A DNA stretch of 56,450 bases from a bacterium (GTDB lineage Bacteria > Armatimonadota > Chthonomonadetes > Chthonomonadales > Chthonomonadaceae): assembly GCA_021777995.1 (NCBI GenBank), contig JAJYCW010000010.1, positions 1-56,450 of the forward strand, given 5' to 3'. A model generated the notes under the pieces. It was not told the origin of the DNA, did no database searches, and was given only the letters and a program-made list of their open reading frames with translations. Within the stretch, counting starts at the first letter, position 1. Each line of letters begins with the position of its first letter. Position numbers and translations under genes: made by a program. Positions 32,569-40,933 of this stretch are shown here, in pieces.

Positions 32569-34575
32569 ATGTTAAATCGACAGGAAATAGACGACGCGCT
32601 AGAAGAGATTCTCCCACTGGTAGCAAAGCCCGCTCGGTATACCGGCGGCGAGTTGAACAGTATAATACAGGATCCTGAACAAGCGGATGTGCACTACGCC
32701 ATAGCATTTCCAGATGCCTACGAAATCGGTATGTCGAACCTTGCGTGCAGCATTCTCTACCACCTGTTAAACAAACGCGACGACTGTGTCGCGGAACGTG
32801 TTTACGCTCCCTGGCCAGATATGGATCATGCCATGCGGGAGGCAGACGTACCACTATTTACTCTTGAAACCCGAACTCCGCTTGCAGAGTGCGATTTGAT
32901 TGGCTTCTCGCTCTCCTTTGAGTTGTCCTTCACAAATGTGCTCAATATGCTCGATCTTGCAGGAATTCCCATACATTCTACAGACCGCGACATTGTTCAA
33001 GCGTCCGGAAAACCCTACCCTATCATATTTGCAGGTGGTCATGCTACGTTCAACCCAGAGCCTATGGCTCCCTTTATCGATATTTTCGTCATTGGGGAAG
33101 CCGAAGCTGTTATGGAGGCAATCACAGAGACCTTCAAGGCCCATCGTAATCAGCCACGGCACGAGCTACTCATACAATTCGCAAAGATTCCAGGTTGTTA
33201 CGTACCACGTTTCTATGAACCCGTGTACGAAAACACCGAGGAACAACATGCTCGTCTTGCCCAGCGGCTTGCTGCAACAGGTGAGGAAGATCCGTATGAT
33301 GTAATGCCACGCCTTAAAGAAACCCGTGCAACCATCCCGGGTATTCCGGCAGTAATTGAGCGACAGTGGGTGAAAGATGTAGATGCCCTTGATTACCCAA
33401 CTAAGCCAATTATCCCGTTTATTGAGGTGGTGCACGATCGCATCTCACTAGAGGTCATGCGTGGGTGTACACGCGGTTGCCGTTTTTGTCAGGCGGGTAT
33501 GATTACTCGACCAGTTCGGGAAAAGACGCCGGCAAAACTCAAGCAACTTGCGGAGGAGTTGGTACGGAACACAGGGCACGAGGATATCTCACTGGTTTCG
33601 CTTTCCACTGCAGACTACAGCCGTGTTGGCGAAGTGGTTCATGATCTCATAGACGAATATGCCGAAGAACGTGTGGGAGTTTCATTACCCTCTCTACGAG
33701 CAGATCAAGATTGCGTGCATCTGGTTCAAGAGATCAACAAGGTGCGTAAAACTGGACTAACGTTTGCCCCCGAAGCTGGTTCTCAACGCATGCGCGACGT
33801 TACGAATAAGGGCGTAACTGAGGAGGATCTCTTCGAAGCATGCGAAACCGCATTCAGTAATGGCTGGCAGCGGCTGAAACTATATTTCATGATTTCATTG
33901 CCAACCGAAACAGATGAGGATGTCCTCGCAATTGGCACGCTGGCCACTAAGTGTGCTGCCATTGCGAGAAGGAACGGCGTACGTAATCCTGGTATCACCA
34001 TAGGAGTGTCGTCATTCGTTCCAAAACCGTTTACACCATTTCAGTGGCATGGGCAGGATACTGTTGCCGAAATCGACCGTAAGCAGCAGATGTTGAAACA
34101 TTCGCTGAAGGATAGAGCCGTCTCGTACCGGCCCAACGCAGCTGCAGGCACCCACCTCGAGGCGGTGCTCTCGCTTGGCGACCGACGGGTTTCGGCATCC
34201 ATAGAGCGAGCCTGGCGGCTGGGCCAGAAGTTCGACGCGTGGGATGAGTACCTGGATTTACAGCGATGGCACCGGGCATTTACCGAAACCGGAGTATCAC
34301 CAGAATTCTTTGCGAACCGGCAGAAGGATTATGATGAACCCTTGGCATGGGATCACATTTCCTGTGGTGTGACGAAGTCATACCTCAAAGCAGAAGACAA
34401 GCGAGCAAAACGAGCCCAATTTACAAAAGATTGTCATACAGATCCCTGTACATTCTGCAGCGCATGCGACCGGTCCTACACAGAGAGTGCTCGTGGAAGG
34501 CGTGAAGACATCGCGTTCGTACCCAATGCGCTACCGCTAATCAAGCAGCATGCGATGACAGTGGAAGTTAACTGA
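32569..34575 (+). CDS. B12-binding radical SAM protein (TIGR03960-like)
   Basis: The 668-residue protein has an N-terminal B12-binding-like domain (about 20-220, with FPDAYEIGMSN and the FAGGHATFNPEP loop) and a radical SAM domain holding the iron-sulfur motif CTRGCRFCQ near 303 and later FAPEAGSQRMR. The C-terminus has an extra cluster, CHTDPCTFCSAC near 625-636, possibly a second metal site. It fits TIGR03960, a widespread family of unproven chemistry often found with ribosome- or RNase-related genes; here only the HIT gene follows, starting directly after the stop. Confidence 0.88.
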   Translation: MLNRQEIDDALEEILPLVAKPARYTGGELNSIIQDPEQADVHYAIAFPDAYEIGMSNLACSILYHLLNKRDDCVAERVYAPWPDMDHAMREADVPLFTLETRTPLAECDLIGFSLSFELSFTNVLNMLDLAGIPIHSTDRDIVQASGKPYPIIFAGGHATFNPEPMAPFIDIFVIGEAEAVMEAITETFKAHRNQPRHELLIQFAKIPGCYVPRFYEPVYENTEEQHARLAQRLAATGEEDPYDVMPRLKETRATIPGIPAVIERQWVKDVDALDYPTKPIIPFIEVVHDRISLEVMRGCTRGCRFCQAGMITRPVREKTPAKLKQLAEELVRNTGHEDISLVSLSTADYSRVGEVVHDLIDEYAEERVGVSLPSLRADQDCVHLVQEINKVRKTGLTFAPEAGSQRMRDVTNKGVTEEDLFEACETAFSNGWQRLKLYFMISLPTETDEDVLAIGTLATKCAAIARRNGVRNPGITIGVSSFVPKPFTPFQWHGQDTVAEIDRKQQMLKHSLKDRAVSYRPNAAAGTHLEAVLSLGDRRVSASIERAWRLGQKFDAWDEYLDLQRWHRAFTETGVSPEFFANRQKDYDEPLAWDHISCGVTKSYLKAEDKRAKRAQFTKDCHTDPCTFCSACDRSYTESARGRREDIAFVPNALPLIKQHAMTVEVN

Positions 34576-34917
34576 ATGACAAATAGCTGCATATTCTGCA
34601 AGATCGCCTCGGGCGAAATTCAAGCTGATCTTATCTACCAGGACGAATTGTTTGTGGCCTTTCACGACCTTGCCCCTCAGGCGCCTGTGCACGTGCTAAT
34701 AATTCCGCGCACGCACTATAGTTCACTGTTGGACGTTGAAGACAACTCAATCTTGAGCGGTCTGCTAGCGACCGCCCAAAAGATCTCGAGACAGATGGAT
34801 GTGGCCGAGTCCGGCTGGCGGAGCATAATCAACACTGGCCAGGATGGTGGTCAAACCGTGATGCATCTTCATCTGCATCTGCTAGGCGGCAGGTTTATGC
34901 AGTGGCCGCCGGGTTAG
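34576..34917 (+). CDS. HIT family nucleotide hydrolase (HinT-like)
   Basis: The 113-residue protein begins CIFCKIASGEIQADLIYQDE and ends with the histidine triad MHLHLHLLGG, both hallmarks of the HinT group, purine nucleoside phosphoramidases that hydrolyse AMP-amide bonds. The first Cys pair (CIFC) may bind zinc, as in many HIT proteins. The ATG directly abuts the radical SAM stop, so the genes are co-transcribed. Its last 23 bp overlap the 3' end of the convergent DUF1501 gene. Confidence 0.93.
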   Translation: MTNSCIFCKIASGEIQADLIYQDELFVAFHDLAPQAPVHVLIIPRTHYSSLLDVEDNSILSGLLATAQKISRQMDVAESGWRSIINTGQDGGQTVMHLHLHLLGGRFMQWPPG

Positions 34918-36247
34918 CAGTCTTAATTGCCCCCACAGCTTTGGGGTGCAGCCCAGGGAACAAAGCGGTAGCATTCTCCGCGTGCATGCGACGAGCCAAA
35001 ACCTCAGCCAGCACGTCGCGGTAGTCAGTCGTCACGTGAAGGTTTCCTGGTCCAACAAGCTGATGCGCGGCAAGACCTGGCCATTTGGTTAGCACACGGC
35101 CCCCACATACCCCACCGCCGAGGAGCATCATCACACTTGCACGGCCATGATCCGTGCCCAACCCAGTATTTTGGTATGCGCGCCTCCCAAATTCGGTCAT
35201 AATCACCACGGTCACCCGCGCAGCTTTGTCTCCAAGGTCATTCATAAAGGCTGCAAGCGAACTCGATAAATCCGTAAGCCGACTTGCTTGCCAGCCAGTA
35301 TCACCACCTTGTGCTACATGTGTATCCCAGCCCTCGACGTTGATACACGCAACCTCTAATCCCACCTCCCCTTTCACCATGCAAGCAGCCTGCTTAAGGG
35401 CTAACGACAGACCAGAGGTTGGGTATTCAACACCTGCAGCTGGCCTGTAATGGTCAGGGTCAAGTTGCTGCACTGCCTTCATCGCCCGCAGCGTAGCCTC
35501 ACTAACCGCGCTCAGGTCTTCGGTTCTGTGCTCCATTCCTGAGCCACTCTGGCTATAAAGGAGCTGTAGAGTCTGGGCCATCGCCTCCGAGCGATCATTT
35601 GGATGGTGCTGTGTACCTCCAGCTCCCGTTGGCGACTTAAGCTCAAACTGGGATAGGCGGGTTAATGCAACAGCCCCAGAGGTTCCTCGCAGTGAATCTG
35701 GCAGCGTATCACTAAGAGCAACTGCGCGAAGGGGCGACCTGCCGTCTGACCCACTCTCATTAAGGTAACGCGCCAGCCAACCACTCGCGACATCACCAGC
35801 ATCCTCGGCGAGTCCCCGCTCCATTGCCGCCATCGCCTGGAAATGCGATAGAGTGTGGTCATTTGAACCCACGGCATGAATGGGGAGAAACGTCCCTTGA
35901 TGATACAGTGGAAGTAAGGGTGCCATTGCAGGATGCATACCAAAAAACCCATCTAGATCCAGTAGACGGGAGCCTGTTGGTGTTTTCGAAGATGTGGGAG
36001 CCGCTATTCCCAGAGTTGGCCTCAAACGGTAGTAATTCTCGTCGCCGTAGGGAGCGATAATATTAAGACCGTCTGCACCTCCCCTGAGAAATAACACCAC
36101 CAGGGCGTTCTGCTCGTCCTGCTTTGGCTCGCTTTTGATAATGACATGGCGAAGCGACGCAAAGCTGTCAACAGCGCTAGCACCCAGTAATACGCTCAAA
36201 ATGGCGCCCGAAAGCAACTGACGCCGTGTAGGTTTATCGATGCTCAA
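34895..36247 (-). CDS. DUF1501 family protein with Tat-type signal
   Basis: The 450-residue protein starts with a twin-arginine-like signal (TRRQLLSGAILS) and continues with DUF1501 landmarks: LVVLFLRGGADGLNIIAPYGDENYY-like opening, a region around DGFFGMHPAM, and TEFGRRAYQNTGLGTDHGRA near the C-terminus. The fold is related to the alkaline phosphatase/sulfatase superfamily, but the activity is unknown. The start is a TTG with GAGG seven bases upstream. It follows DUF1800 by nine bases, the common pairing in Planctomycetota, Armatimonadota and some Proteobacteria. Confidence 0.9.
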   Translation of the reverse strand: MSIDKPTRRQLLSGAILSVLLGASAVDSFASLRHVIIKSEPKQDEQNALVVLFLRGGADGLNIIAPYGDENYYRLRPTLGIAAPTSSKTPTGSRLLDLDGFFGMHPAMAPLLPLYHQGTFLPIHAVGSNDHTLSHFQAMAAMERGLAEDAGDVASGWLARYLNESGSDGRSPLRAVALSDTLPDSLRGTSGAVALTRLSQFELKSPTGAGGTQHHPNDRSEAMAQTLQLLYSQSGSGMEHRTEDLSAVSEATLRAMKAVQQLDPDHYRPAAGVEYPTSGLSLALKQAACMVKGEVGLEVACINVEGWDTHVAQGGDTGWQASRLTDLSSSLAAFMNDLGDKAARVTVVIMTEFGRRAYQNTGLGTDHGRASVMMLLGGGVCGGRVLTKWPGLAAHQLVGPGNLHVTTDYRDVLAEVLARRMHAENATALFPGLHPKAVGAIKTANPAATA

Positions 36248-36256
36248 TTTCCAACC

Positions 36257-37795
36257 TCATTTCCATTGGTACATCGGCGACGCAATCAGCAGGGCTGCAA
36301 CTTCGGAAACAACATGTTCGTGAGACAATCCTGATCGTGAGGCGGAGTCGGCGTGATCACGCAAGGTCATCACCAAAGGCTTCATTGAAGGCGAGGCTGA
36401 CGGATGACCGCATACCGCTTCTGCAAGGTGGTCGACCACGTCGTGCATGCCCGCTCCTGGTAGCGCTTTGAGGCAATCGTCCAATTTCCAGGTAGTACCG
36501 TCTACCTCCCCACCGGCTAGGGCCGAGGCGAAGTTCCATCGAGGAAGAAGCGTAGTCTTCCAAGCCGCAGCAGATTCGGGATAACCGTCGGGCATGGGCC
36601 ACTGAAACAGCGGCTGCCCCATCGTATTAAGCTGATTCTGCACTCCGGTGGCGCCATCTGTATCTGCTGCACCCACCCTTAGGCTGCTGACCAGCAGGTC
36701 CAGTGGACGCTTAAATATGGGCCTGCACCGTTCCTTTCGAGCCAGTCCATCCAGGAGAATAGGTCGCAGCATCTCGCTAATCGACGTATTCGAACGCAGA
36801 TATGCTCGAGAGGCTGCGTTAACCACCTCCGGCTGCACCACTCCCATAAACTTCATGCAGAGTTCCTCGGCCAAATGCTGCGCTGTAGCAGGATGGCGGG
36901 CAAGACGGTGAAGTACCGCTTCTCCGTCCCGCACTCCACCTCCCGGAGAGAGATGTAAGTCGAGAAAAGGAATAAACTTGGAGCCATCGTCGTGCCATGA
37001 TGGCTTAAATTCGAACTGCCACTGGCGAAATCCACCTGCCACCGTCCACCCGGTGAGGCAACGAGCAACCTGATGAATGTCAATCTGAGTGTAGCCACTG
37101 TGTACACCAAGAGTGTGTAGCTCTAGCAATTCCCTCGCATAGTTCTCATTTACTCTATCCATATTGCCTGCCTCATTGTGATTGTTGTCGAGGTAGGCTA
37201 GCATAGCAGGGCTGTGGGCCACCGCTATAAGCATTTCTTCAAAACTACCCAGTAAGTGGGGCCTTATAGCAGTCTCCATCTCAATGGGAATGCGCTGTCT
37301 TGCGGCATTTTTGAGCGCATAGATGTTGAAGTGATTCTCCCAAAAATCAGACATTACCTCGTTTAGCTGATGGGTACTGTAAACAGCCCGTAACAACTGA
37401 ACTTGCTGCACTTCGGTTAGCAACTGGTCGTCCGGCAGACTAGAGAGTATGTCGGGGGAGTCGTGTACGTCTTGCTGTACGTCCAACCCGTTGACACGCC
37501 AACTTACAGCGCGGTCCTGGGGTGATTTAGCCGCGAGTTGCTCCTCAATGTAACCACTTACACCCATATTTGCAGCAGCAATAAGGTCCCCCGGCCAAGG
37601 TCCAAAGGAAATGCGGTTTAGTACTCGTAGCACCTCCGGGTCGCTTGGCGGTGATTGCCATACTACCTTCTGCGTAGCGTCCAGGCCTGCGAGTTGACGC
37701 CGGAGGCCACAGCCGCTCATGGCTGCGGCAACAGCAACTACTGCCAAACCACCGACAGCCCGACTGGCTGGTGACTCTCCCATCGGGGTTTCCAT
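36257..37795 (-). CDS. DUF1800 family protein, possible lipoprotein
   Basis: The 512-residue protein has DUF1800 landmarks: VLNRISFGPWPGD near 55, SDFWENHFNI, RENYARELLELHTLGV-like YARELLELHTLG, and a C-terminal region with LPRWNFASALAGGEVDG. The N-terminus ends a hydrophobic stretch in SGCG, a plausible lipobox, so attachment to the membrane is likely. DUF1800 function is unproven; it is nearly always next to DUF1501, as here. The ATG is one base after the stop of the small membrane protein upstream, implying coupling. Confidence 0.9.
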   Translation of the reverse strand: METPMGESPASRAVGGLAVVAVAAAMSGCGLRRQLAGLDATQKVVWQSPPSDPEVLRVLNRISFGPWPGDLIAAANMGVSGYIEEQLAAKSPQDRAVSWRVNGLDVQQDVHDSPDILSSLPDDQLLTEVQQVQLLRAVYSTHQLNEVMSDFWENHFNIYALKNAARQRIPIEMETAIRPHLLGSFEEMLIAVAHSPAMLAYLDNNHNEAGNMDRVNENYARELLELHTLGVHSGYTQIDIHQVARCLTGWTVAGGFRQWQFEFKPSWHDDGSKFIPFLDLHLSPGGGVRDGEAVLHRLARHPATAQHLAEELCMKFMGVVQPEVVNAASRAYLRSNTSISEMLRPILLDGLARKERCRPIFKRPLDLLVSSLRVGAADTDGATGVQNQLNTMGQPLFQWPMPDGYPESAAAWKTTLLPRWNFASALAGGEVDGTTWKLDDCLKALPGAGMHDVVDHLAEAVCGHPSASPSMKPLVMTLRDHADSASRSGLSHEHVVSEVAALLIASPMYQWK

Positions 37796-37796
37796 A

Positions 37797-38324
37797 TCAC
37801 ACCGCGCCTTGAGAAACTGGCAGCCCTGTAGCCGGCGCAGATGACGACTGGCCGTGGGGCATTAATGATTGAAGGCCAGCACCAAAGGCGCACAGTGCAG
37901 ATATTGGTGCTATGATGTACCAGCCAATGAGAGGGAACAGGGCAGCGAGACTAAAGAGGATCCCTCCGCGAACCAGACTGCCTAAGGAGGTTCGTGCGCC
38001 TGACATCTCGCCAATCTGCTCACCGAGCCGCAGTGCCAAACCCGCACCGCCAATGGTGCCAACCGCAAGAACCATGAGTCCTAACACCACGCCGCCTAAT
38101 TTTAACAACGGCACCGGAGCTCTGAACATCGCAATAGCAATGAGTGCAGGGATACCACCAAGAATCCCCAACAGTAAGGACTTCCATGGATGGTTAGTAA
38201 GCGAGCTTGCAGACTTTTGAGAGACATTGGGTAGTAACAGTGCCACGGTTACTACCAATGATGTAAGGCTAAGTATCACCAGAATGAATCCGGCTACGAC
38301 CGCTTGAACCTGAGCTAATGTCAC
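37797..38324 (-). CDS. Small multi-pass membrane protein upstream of DUF1800
   Basis: The 175-residue protein has about four hydrophobic segments (about 8-32, 48-66, 72-98 and 118-150) rich in Gly, Ala, Leu and Ile, and a polar Ser/Pro C-terminus. I do not recognise the family. The start is a GTG with GGAGG upstream. It is the first gene of a tight minus-strand operon with DUF1800 and DUF1501 and may anchor or export them. Confidence 0.68.
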   Translation of the reverse strand: MTLAQVQAVVAGFILVILSLTSLVVTVALLLPNVSQKSASSLTNHPWKSLLLGILGGIPALIAIAMFRAPVPLLKLGGVVLGLMVLAVGTIGGAGLALRLGEQIGEMSGARTSLGSLVRGGILFSLAALFPLIGWYIIAPISALCAFGAGLQSLMPHGQSSSAPATGLPVSQGAV

Positions 38325-38437
38325 GATGAACCTCCCATACGCTTAATGTCGACCTTGTATTGAGAGGATGACGTAACCCAACGGATAGAGGTTTCGTCTT
38401 AAGATGAGAATTATTGCAACATTATGTTATGTCTGTG

Positions 38438-38499
38438 TCCTAATTAGCTCAGCGGTAAGGACTTTGCAGTTAACTACATACCGATTTGAAATCTAAGGA
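38438..38499 (+). pseudogene. tRNA-Asn-like relic
   Basis: The 62-base sequence opens like bacterial tRNA-Asn (TCCTAATTAGCTCAGCGGTA), has GTTAA where a GUU anticodon would lie, a T-arm-like GATTTGAAATC, and ends in AAGGA that could pair with TCCT. It is about ten bases too short, and the D-stem, anticodon stem and acceptor do not pair properly, so it is unlikely to be a working tRNA. Confidence 0.4.
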
Positions 38500-38507
38500 G
38501 ACACCTG

Positions 38508-38894
38508 TTATTCGACGTTCAGTATCGACCGTATCTGCGCCACAAGGGAGCTGTTTCTAACGGGTTTCTGCATAACTGCTGCAACGTTAGCCGGCATATC
38601 CCTCGCCGAAAGCTCATACCCACTTAATATGACAACAGGTAATTTCGCACATCGGGAACTTAGAACGGCAGCTAGGTCCGCACCAGACATATCAGGCATG
38701 GTCATGTCCGTCACTACGAGAGATACCTCATGAGAAGCCGAGCTTAGTTCAGCTAAAGCTTGTGATGCGGAATCAGCGGTTAGTACCTGAAATCCTTGAC
38801 GTACCATGAAGTCGCGCAACATCGAGGTTAATTGCGGTTCGTCATCCACTACCATTATGGTAATTGGAACACTACTTATATTTAGTTGTGCCAT
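38508..38894 (-). CDS. Single-domain response regulator (receiver only)
   Basis: The 128-residue receiver domain has VVDDEPQ (acidic pair), VVTDMTMPDMSG (phospho-acceptor Asp), VILSGYE (Ser in place of Thr) and MQKPVR (Lys). There is no output domain. The ATG at 38894 with CGGAGG five bases upstream is preferred over a GTG two codons earlier. No histidine kinase is adjacent. It differs from the cheY copy and resembles receivers found with hybrid kinases, so its partner is unknown. Confidence 0.9.
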   Translation of the reverse strand: MAQLNISSVPITIMVVDDEPQLTSMLRDFMVRQGFQVLTADSASQALAELSSASHEVSLVVTDMTMPDMSGADLAAVLSSRCAKLPVVILSGYELSARDMPANVAAVMQKPVRNSSLVAQIRSILNVE

Positions 38895-39346
38895 GGACAC
38901 CTCCGGGCAGCCATCAATCGCTGTCAGCTTTCAAACTACCGGCGATACTAATTAATTATCACTGATTTTAAGCAAACTTTATGAGAGTTCAGCCTATTTC
39001 AAATCGTATATTATATTCTTAGTGCGCCATCAGTTGCAAAAGAGCACCAACAGCAAACGAGCAGGCTGATTACCGACATTCAACGCACTGGATGACAGAT
39101 GTTGGCGATTAAGCTTCTCTTATATGTTAATCTGTGTACCTAGGCGTACTTGCCACCATTGCGTCCAGTTAGTGGGCAGTGCTTTATGCTGCCTCACCAA
39201 TGAGCGCGAAGCCGAAGGAGATGCAGAATGTGTGACAATGGTAGGAAGATTGCCGAACAGGCATTTACCAAATTGAGGTAGAGGGGAATCGACTGAATTC
39301 AAACCTACTGACAAACTGACAGTTAGTAATAAATCGCCATGTACCC
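38895..39346. other. Gene-free stretch of about 450 bases
   Basis: Only a 64-residue frame without a ribosome binding site is present, with composition unlike a protein. The part near 38941-39020 is AT-rich and may hold the promoter of the response regulator. I see no other feature before the tRNA genes. Confidence 0.5.
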
Positions 39347-39419
39347 TGCCCCCGGCAGGGCTCGAACCTGCGGCCTACCGCTTAGAAGGCGGTTGCTCTA
39401 TCCACTGAGCTACGGAGGC
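39347..39419 (-). tRNA. tRNA-Arg (anticodon UCU)
   Basis: On the minus strand the acceptor GCCTCCG pairs with CGGGGGC (one G-U), the D-arm has AGCTCAGTGGATAGAGC, the anticodon loop is CTTCTAA in a 5-bp stem, and the T-arm is GCAGGTTCGAGCCCTGC. All arms pair. The 3' CCA is not encoded. Confidence 0.95.
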
Positions 39420-39427
39420 GTGCGAAA

Positions 39428-39498
39428 AGCGGGAGACGGGAATCGAACCCGCGTCACCTGCTTGGAAGGCAGGAGCTTTACCATTAAGCTACTCCCGC
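39428..39498 (-). tRNA. tRNA-Gly (anticodon UCC)
   Basis: On the minus strand the acceptor GCGGGAG pairs with CTCCCGC, the D-arm has AGCTTAATGGTAAAGCT, the anticodon loop is CTTCCAA between CCTGC-type stems, and the T-arm is GCGGGTTCGATTCCCGT. The discriminator base is U, as usual for glycine tRNA. CCA is not encoded. It is eight bases upstream of tRNA-Arg and probably in the same transcript. Confidence 0.95.
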
Positions 39499-39792
39499 AC
39501 ACCACATCATTTTAGCACGTTGCTTGGCCTGTTGTAAAGGGTGATCACCAGAGCTTTGCTCAGGCACTTTTGCAAAAACACACTGAAACAGCCCGTAATT
39601 TGCACAGACCTGCATGATCGGCAACATATCCTACTGAAGCGAATTTAGTGGCTACCAGACAACCGCATTGCTGGTCAGCCATAATTACACGCCACACATG
39701 AAATTCATTGCTCGCACAAGGCTGCAGGTGCGGTTGAGCATGAAAACTGGTGTCGCACGGTGTAACAGTTACTTTAAACACCTAGCCCCATG
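39499..39792. other. Intergenic stretch between tRNA genes and pirin
   Basis: No convincing gene is seen. A 73-residue Cys-containing frame on the minus strand (39560-39781) lacks a ribosome binding site and family likeness. The tRNA promoter should lie near 39500-39560. Confidence 0.4.
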
Positions 39793-39821
39793 AAGTGCTA
39801 ATGTGCCATTCATTAGCACTT
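39793..39821. terminator. Hairpin after the pirin gene
   Basis: AAGTGCTAATG and CATTAGCACTT form a perfect 11-bp stem with a 7-base loop, starting eight bases after the pirin stop. There is no clear U-tract on the minus strand, so it may also be a 3' stabilising structure. Confidence 0.6.
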
Positions 39822-39828
39822 AGTTTCC

Positions 39829-40731
39829 TTAATCCTTTAGAAATGTTCCCGCTTTCAGCTCGTCATATGCTGTCTGCAGCTCTTCTTGAGTATTCATCAC
39901 AATGGGGCCGTACCAGGCAACTGGCTGCTCAAGCGGTTTGCCCGACACCAGCAGGAAACGAATCCCGTCCTGCCCTGCATGCACCTCTACTTCATCGCCA
40001 CGATCAAATAAAACCAGAGTTCTGTTCGCGGCTGATGTTGGTGGTGTTGTATCTGCCCACGAAACACCTTCCGTTGGTACCGACAGTGGCGCAGAAGCAT
40101 TGCAGAAGTGACCAGATCCAGCGAACACGTAGGCAAATGCATGCCTGGTGGTCTCAACGGGCAATTTGCGCCGCTTGCCAGGTGGCACAGACACATCCAG
40201 ATAGATCGGCTCAGCCGCCACCCCATCCACTGGTCCTGCAGTACCCCAGAAACTACCGGATATTATTCTCACATGGGTTCCATCGTCGTCCGTTATGGCA
40301 GGGATATCATTCGATTTGACTTCCTGGTAACGAGGGGCGCTCATCTTCAGCGAGGCTGGCAGGTTTGCCCAAAGCTGGAAGCCGTGCATACGACCAACGG
40401 CATCACCGCGAGGTAGTTCCTGATGGATGATACCGCGACCGGCCGTCATCCACTGTACGTCGCCCGCTTCAATAGAACCCTTGTTGCCCAGGCTGTCGCC
40501 GTGCTCAACTGTGCCAGCCAGCACATAGGTAATTGTTTCAATACCTCTGTGGGGATGCCATGGAAATCCTGCAAGATAGTCTTCGGGAATGTCGTTGCGA
40601 AAATCGTCTAGCAGCAAAAAGGGATCAAACTCGGAAGTTGAACCAAACCCAAACGCCCGCCGTAGGTGTACGCCTGCACCTTCAATGGTTGGCTTGGCCT
40701 CGACGATCCGCTTGACAGGTCGAATAGACAT
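39829..40731 (-). CDS. Pirin family protein
   Basis: The 300-residue protein is a bicupin pirin: VHLRRAFGFGSTSEFDPFLLLDDF-like opening, the metal ligands in PWHPHRGIETITYVLAG and TVEHGDSLGNKG, MTAGRGIIHQE, and a C-terminal cupin with LLVSGKPLEQPVAWYGPIVMNT. Bacterial pirins include quercetin dioxygenases and regulators of pyruvate metabolism, and the role here is not known. The ATG at 40731 has GGAG seven bases upstream and fits the family start (SIRPVKRI). Confidence 0.93.
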   Translation of the reverse strand: MSIRPVKRIVEAKPTIEGAGVHLRRAFGFGSTSEFDPFLLLDDFRNDIPEDYLAGFPWHPHRGIETITYVLAGTVEHGDSLGNKGSIEAGDVQWMTAGRGIIHQELPRGDAVGRMHGFQLWANLPASLKMSAPRYQEVKSNDIPAITDDDGTHVRIISGSFWGTAGPVDGVAAEPIYLDVSVPPGKRRKLPVETTRHAFAYVFAGSGHFCNASAPLSVPTEGVSWADTTPPTSAANRTLVLFDRGDEVEVHAGQDGIRFLLVSGKPLEQPVAWYGPIVMNTQEELQTAYDELKAGTFLKD

Positions 40732-40845
40732 AATGGACTCCATTTCACCGGAAATACACTATATGCTACCCCAGGATCGCGTGTTCAATTAATTACATTG
40801 GCTTATCAAAATGGCGTGTGAACCGTTCAACCAAAGGTACCAGTA

Positions 40846-40879
40846 GCCTGCAGAGAACGGATTGATCGCCCCTGCAGGC
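40846..40879. terminator. Hairpin between the GH15 gene and pirin
   Basis: GCCTGCAG (40846-40853) and CTGCAGGC (40872-40879) form an 8-bp stem with an 18-base loop in the gap downstream of the GH15 gene. There is no U-tract, and the arms contain a PstI-type palindrome that may occur by chance. Confidence 0.4.
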
Positions 40880-40933
40880 ACACTGCCCCAAACCCAAGGT
40901 TGCGACTTAAGGAACCTAGTATTTCAAAATATT

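Noticed and set aside
39560-39781. 73-residue Cys-containing frame on the minus strand
   Set aside because: No ribosome binding site and no recognisable Cys pattern; listed only as part of an intergenic stretch.
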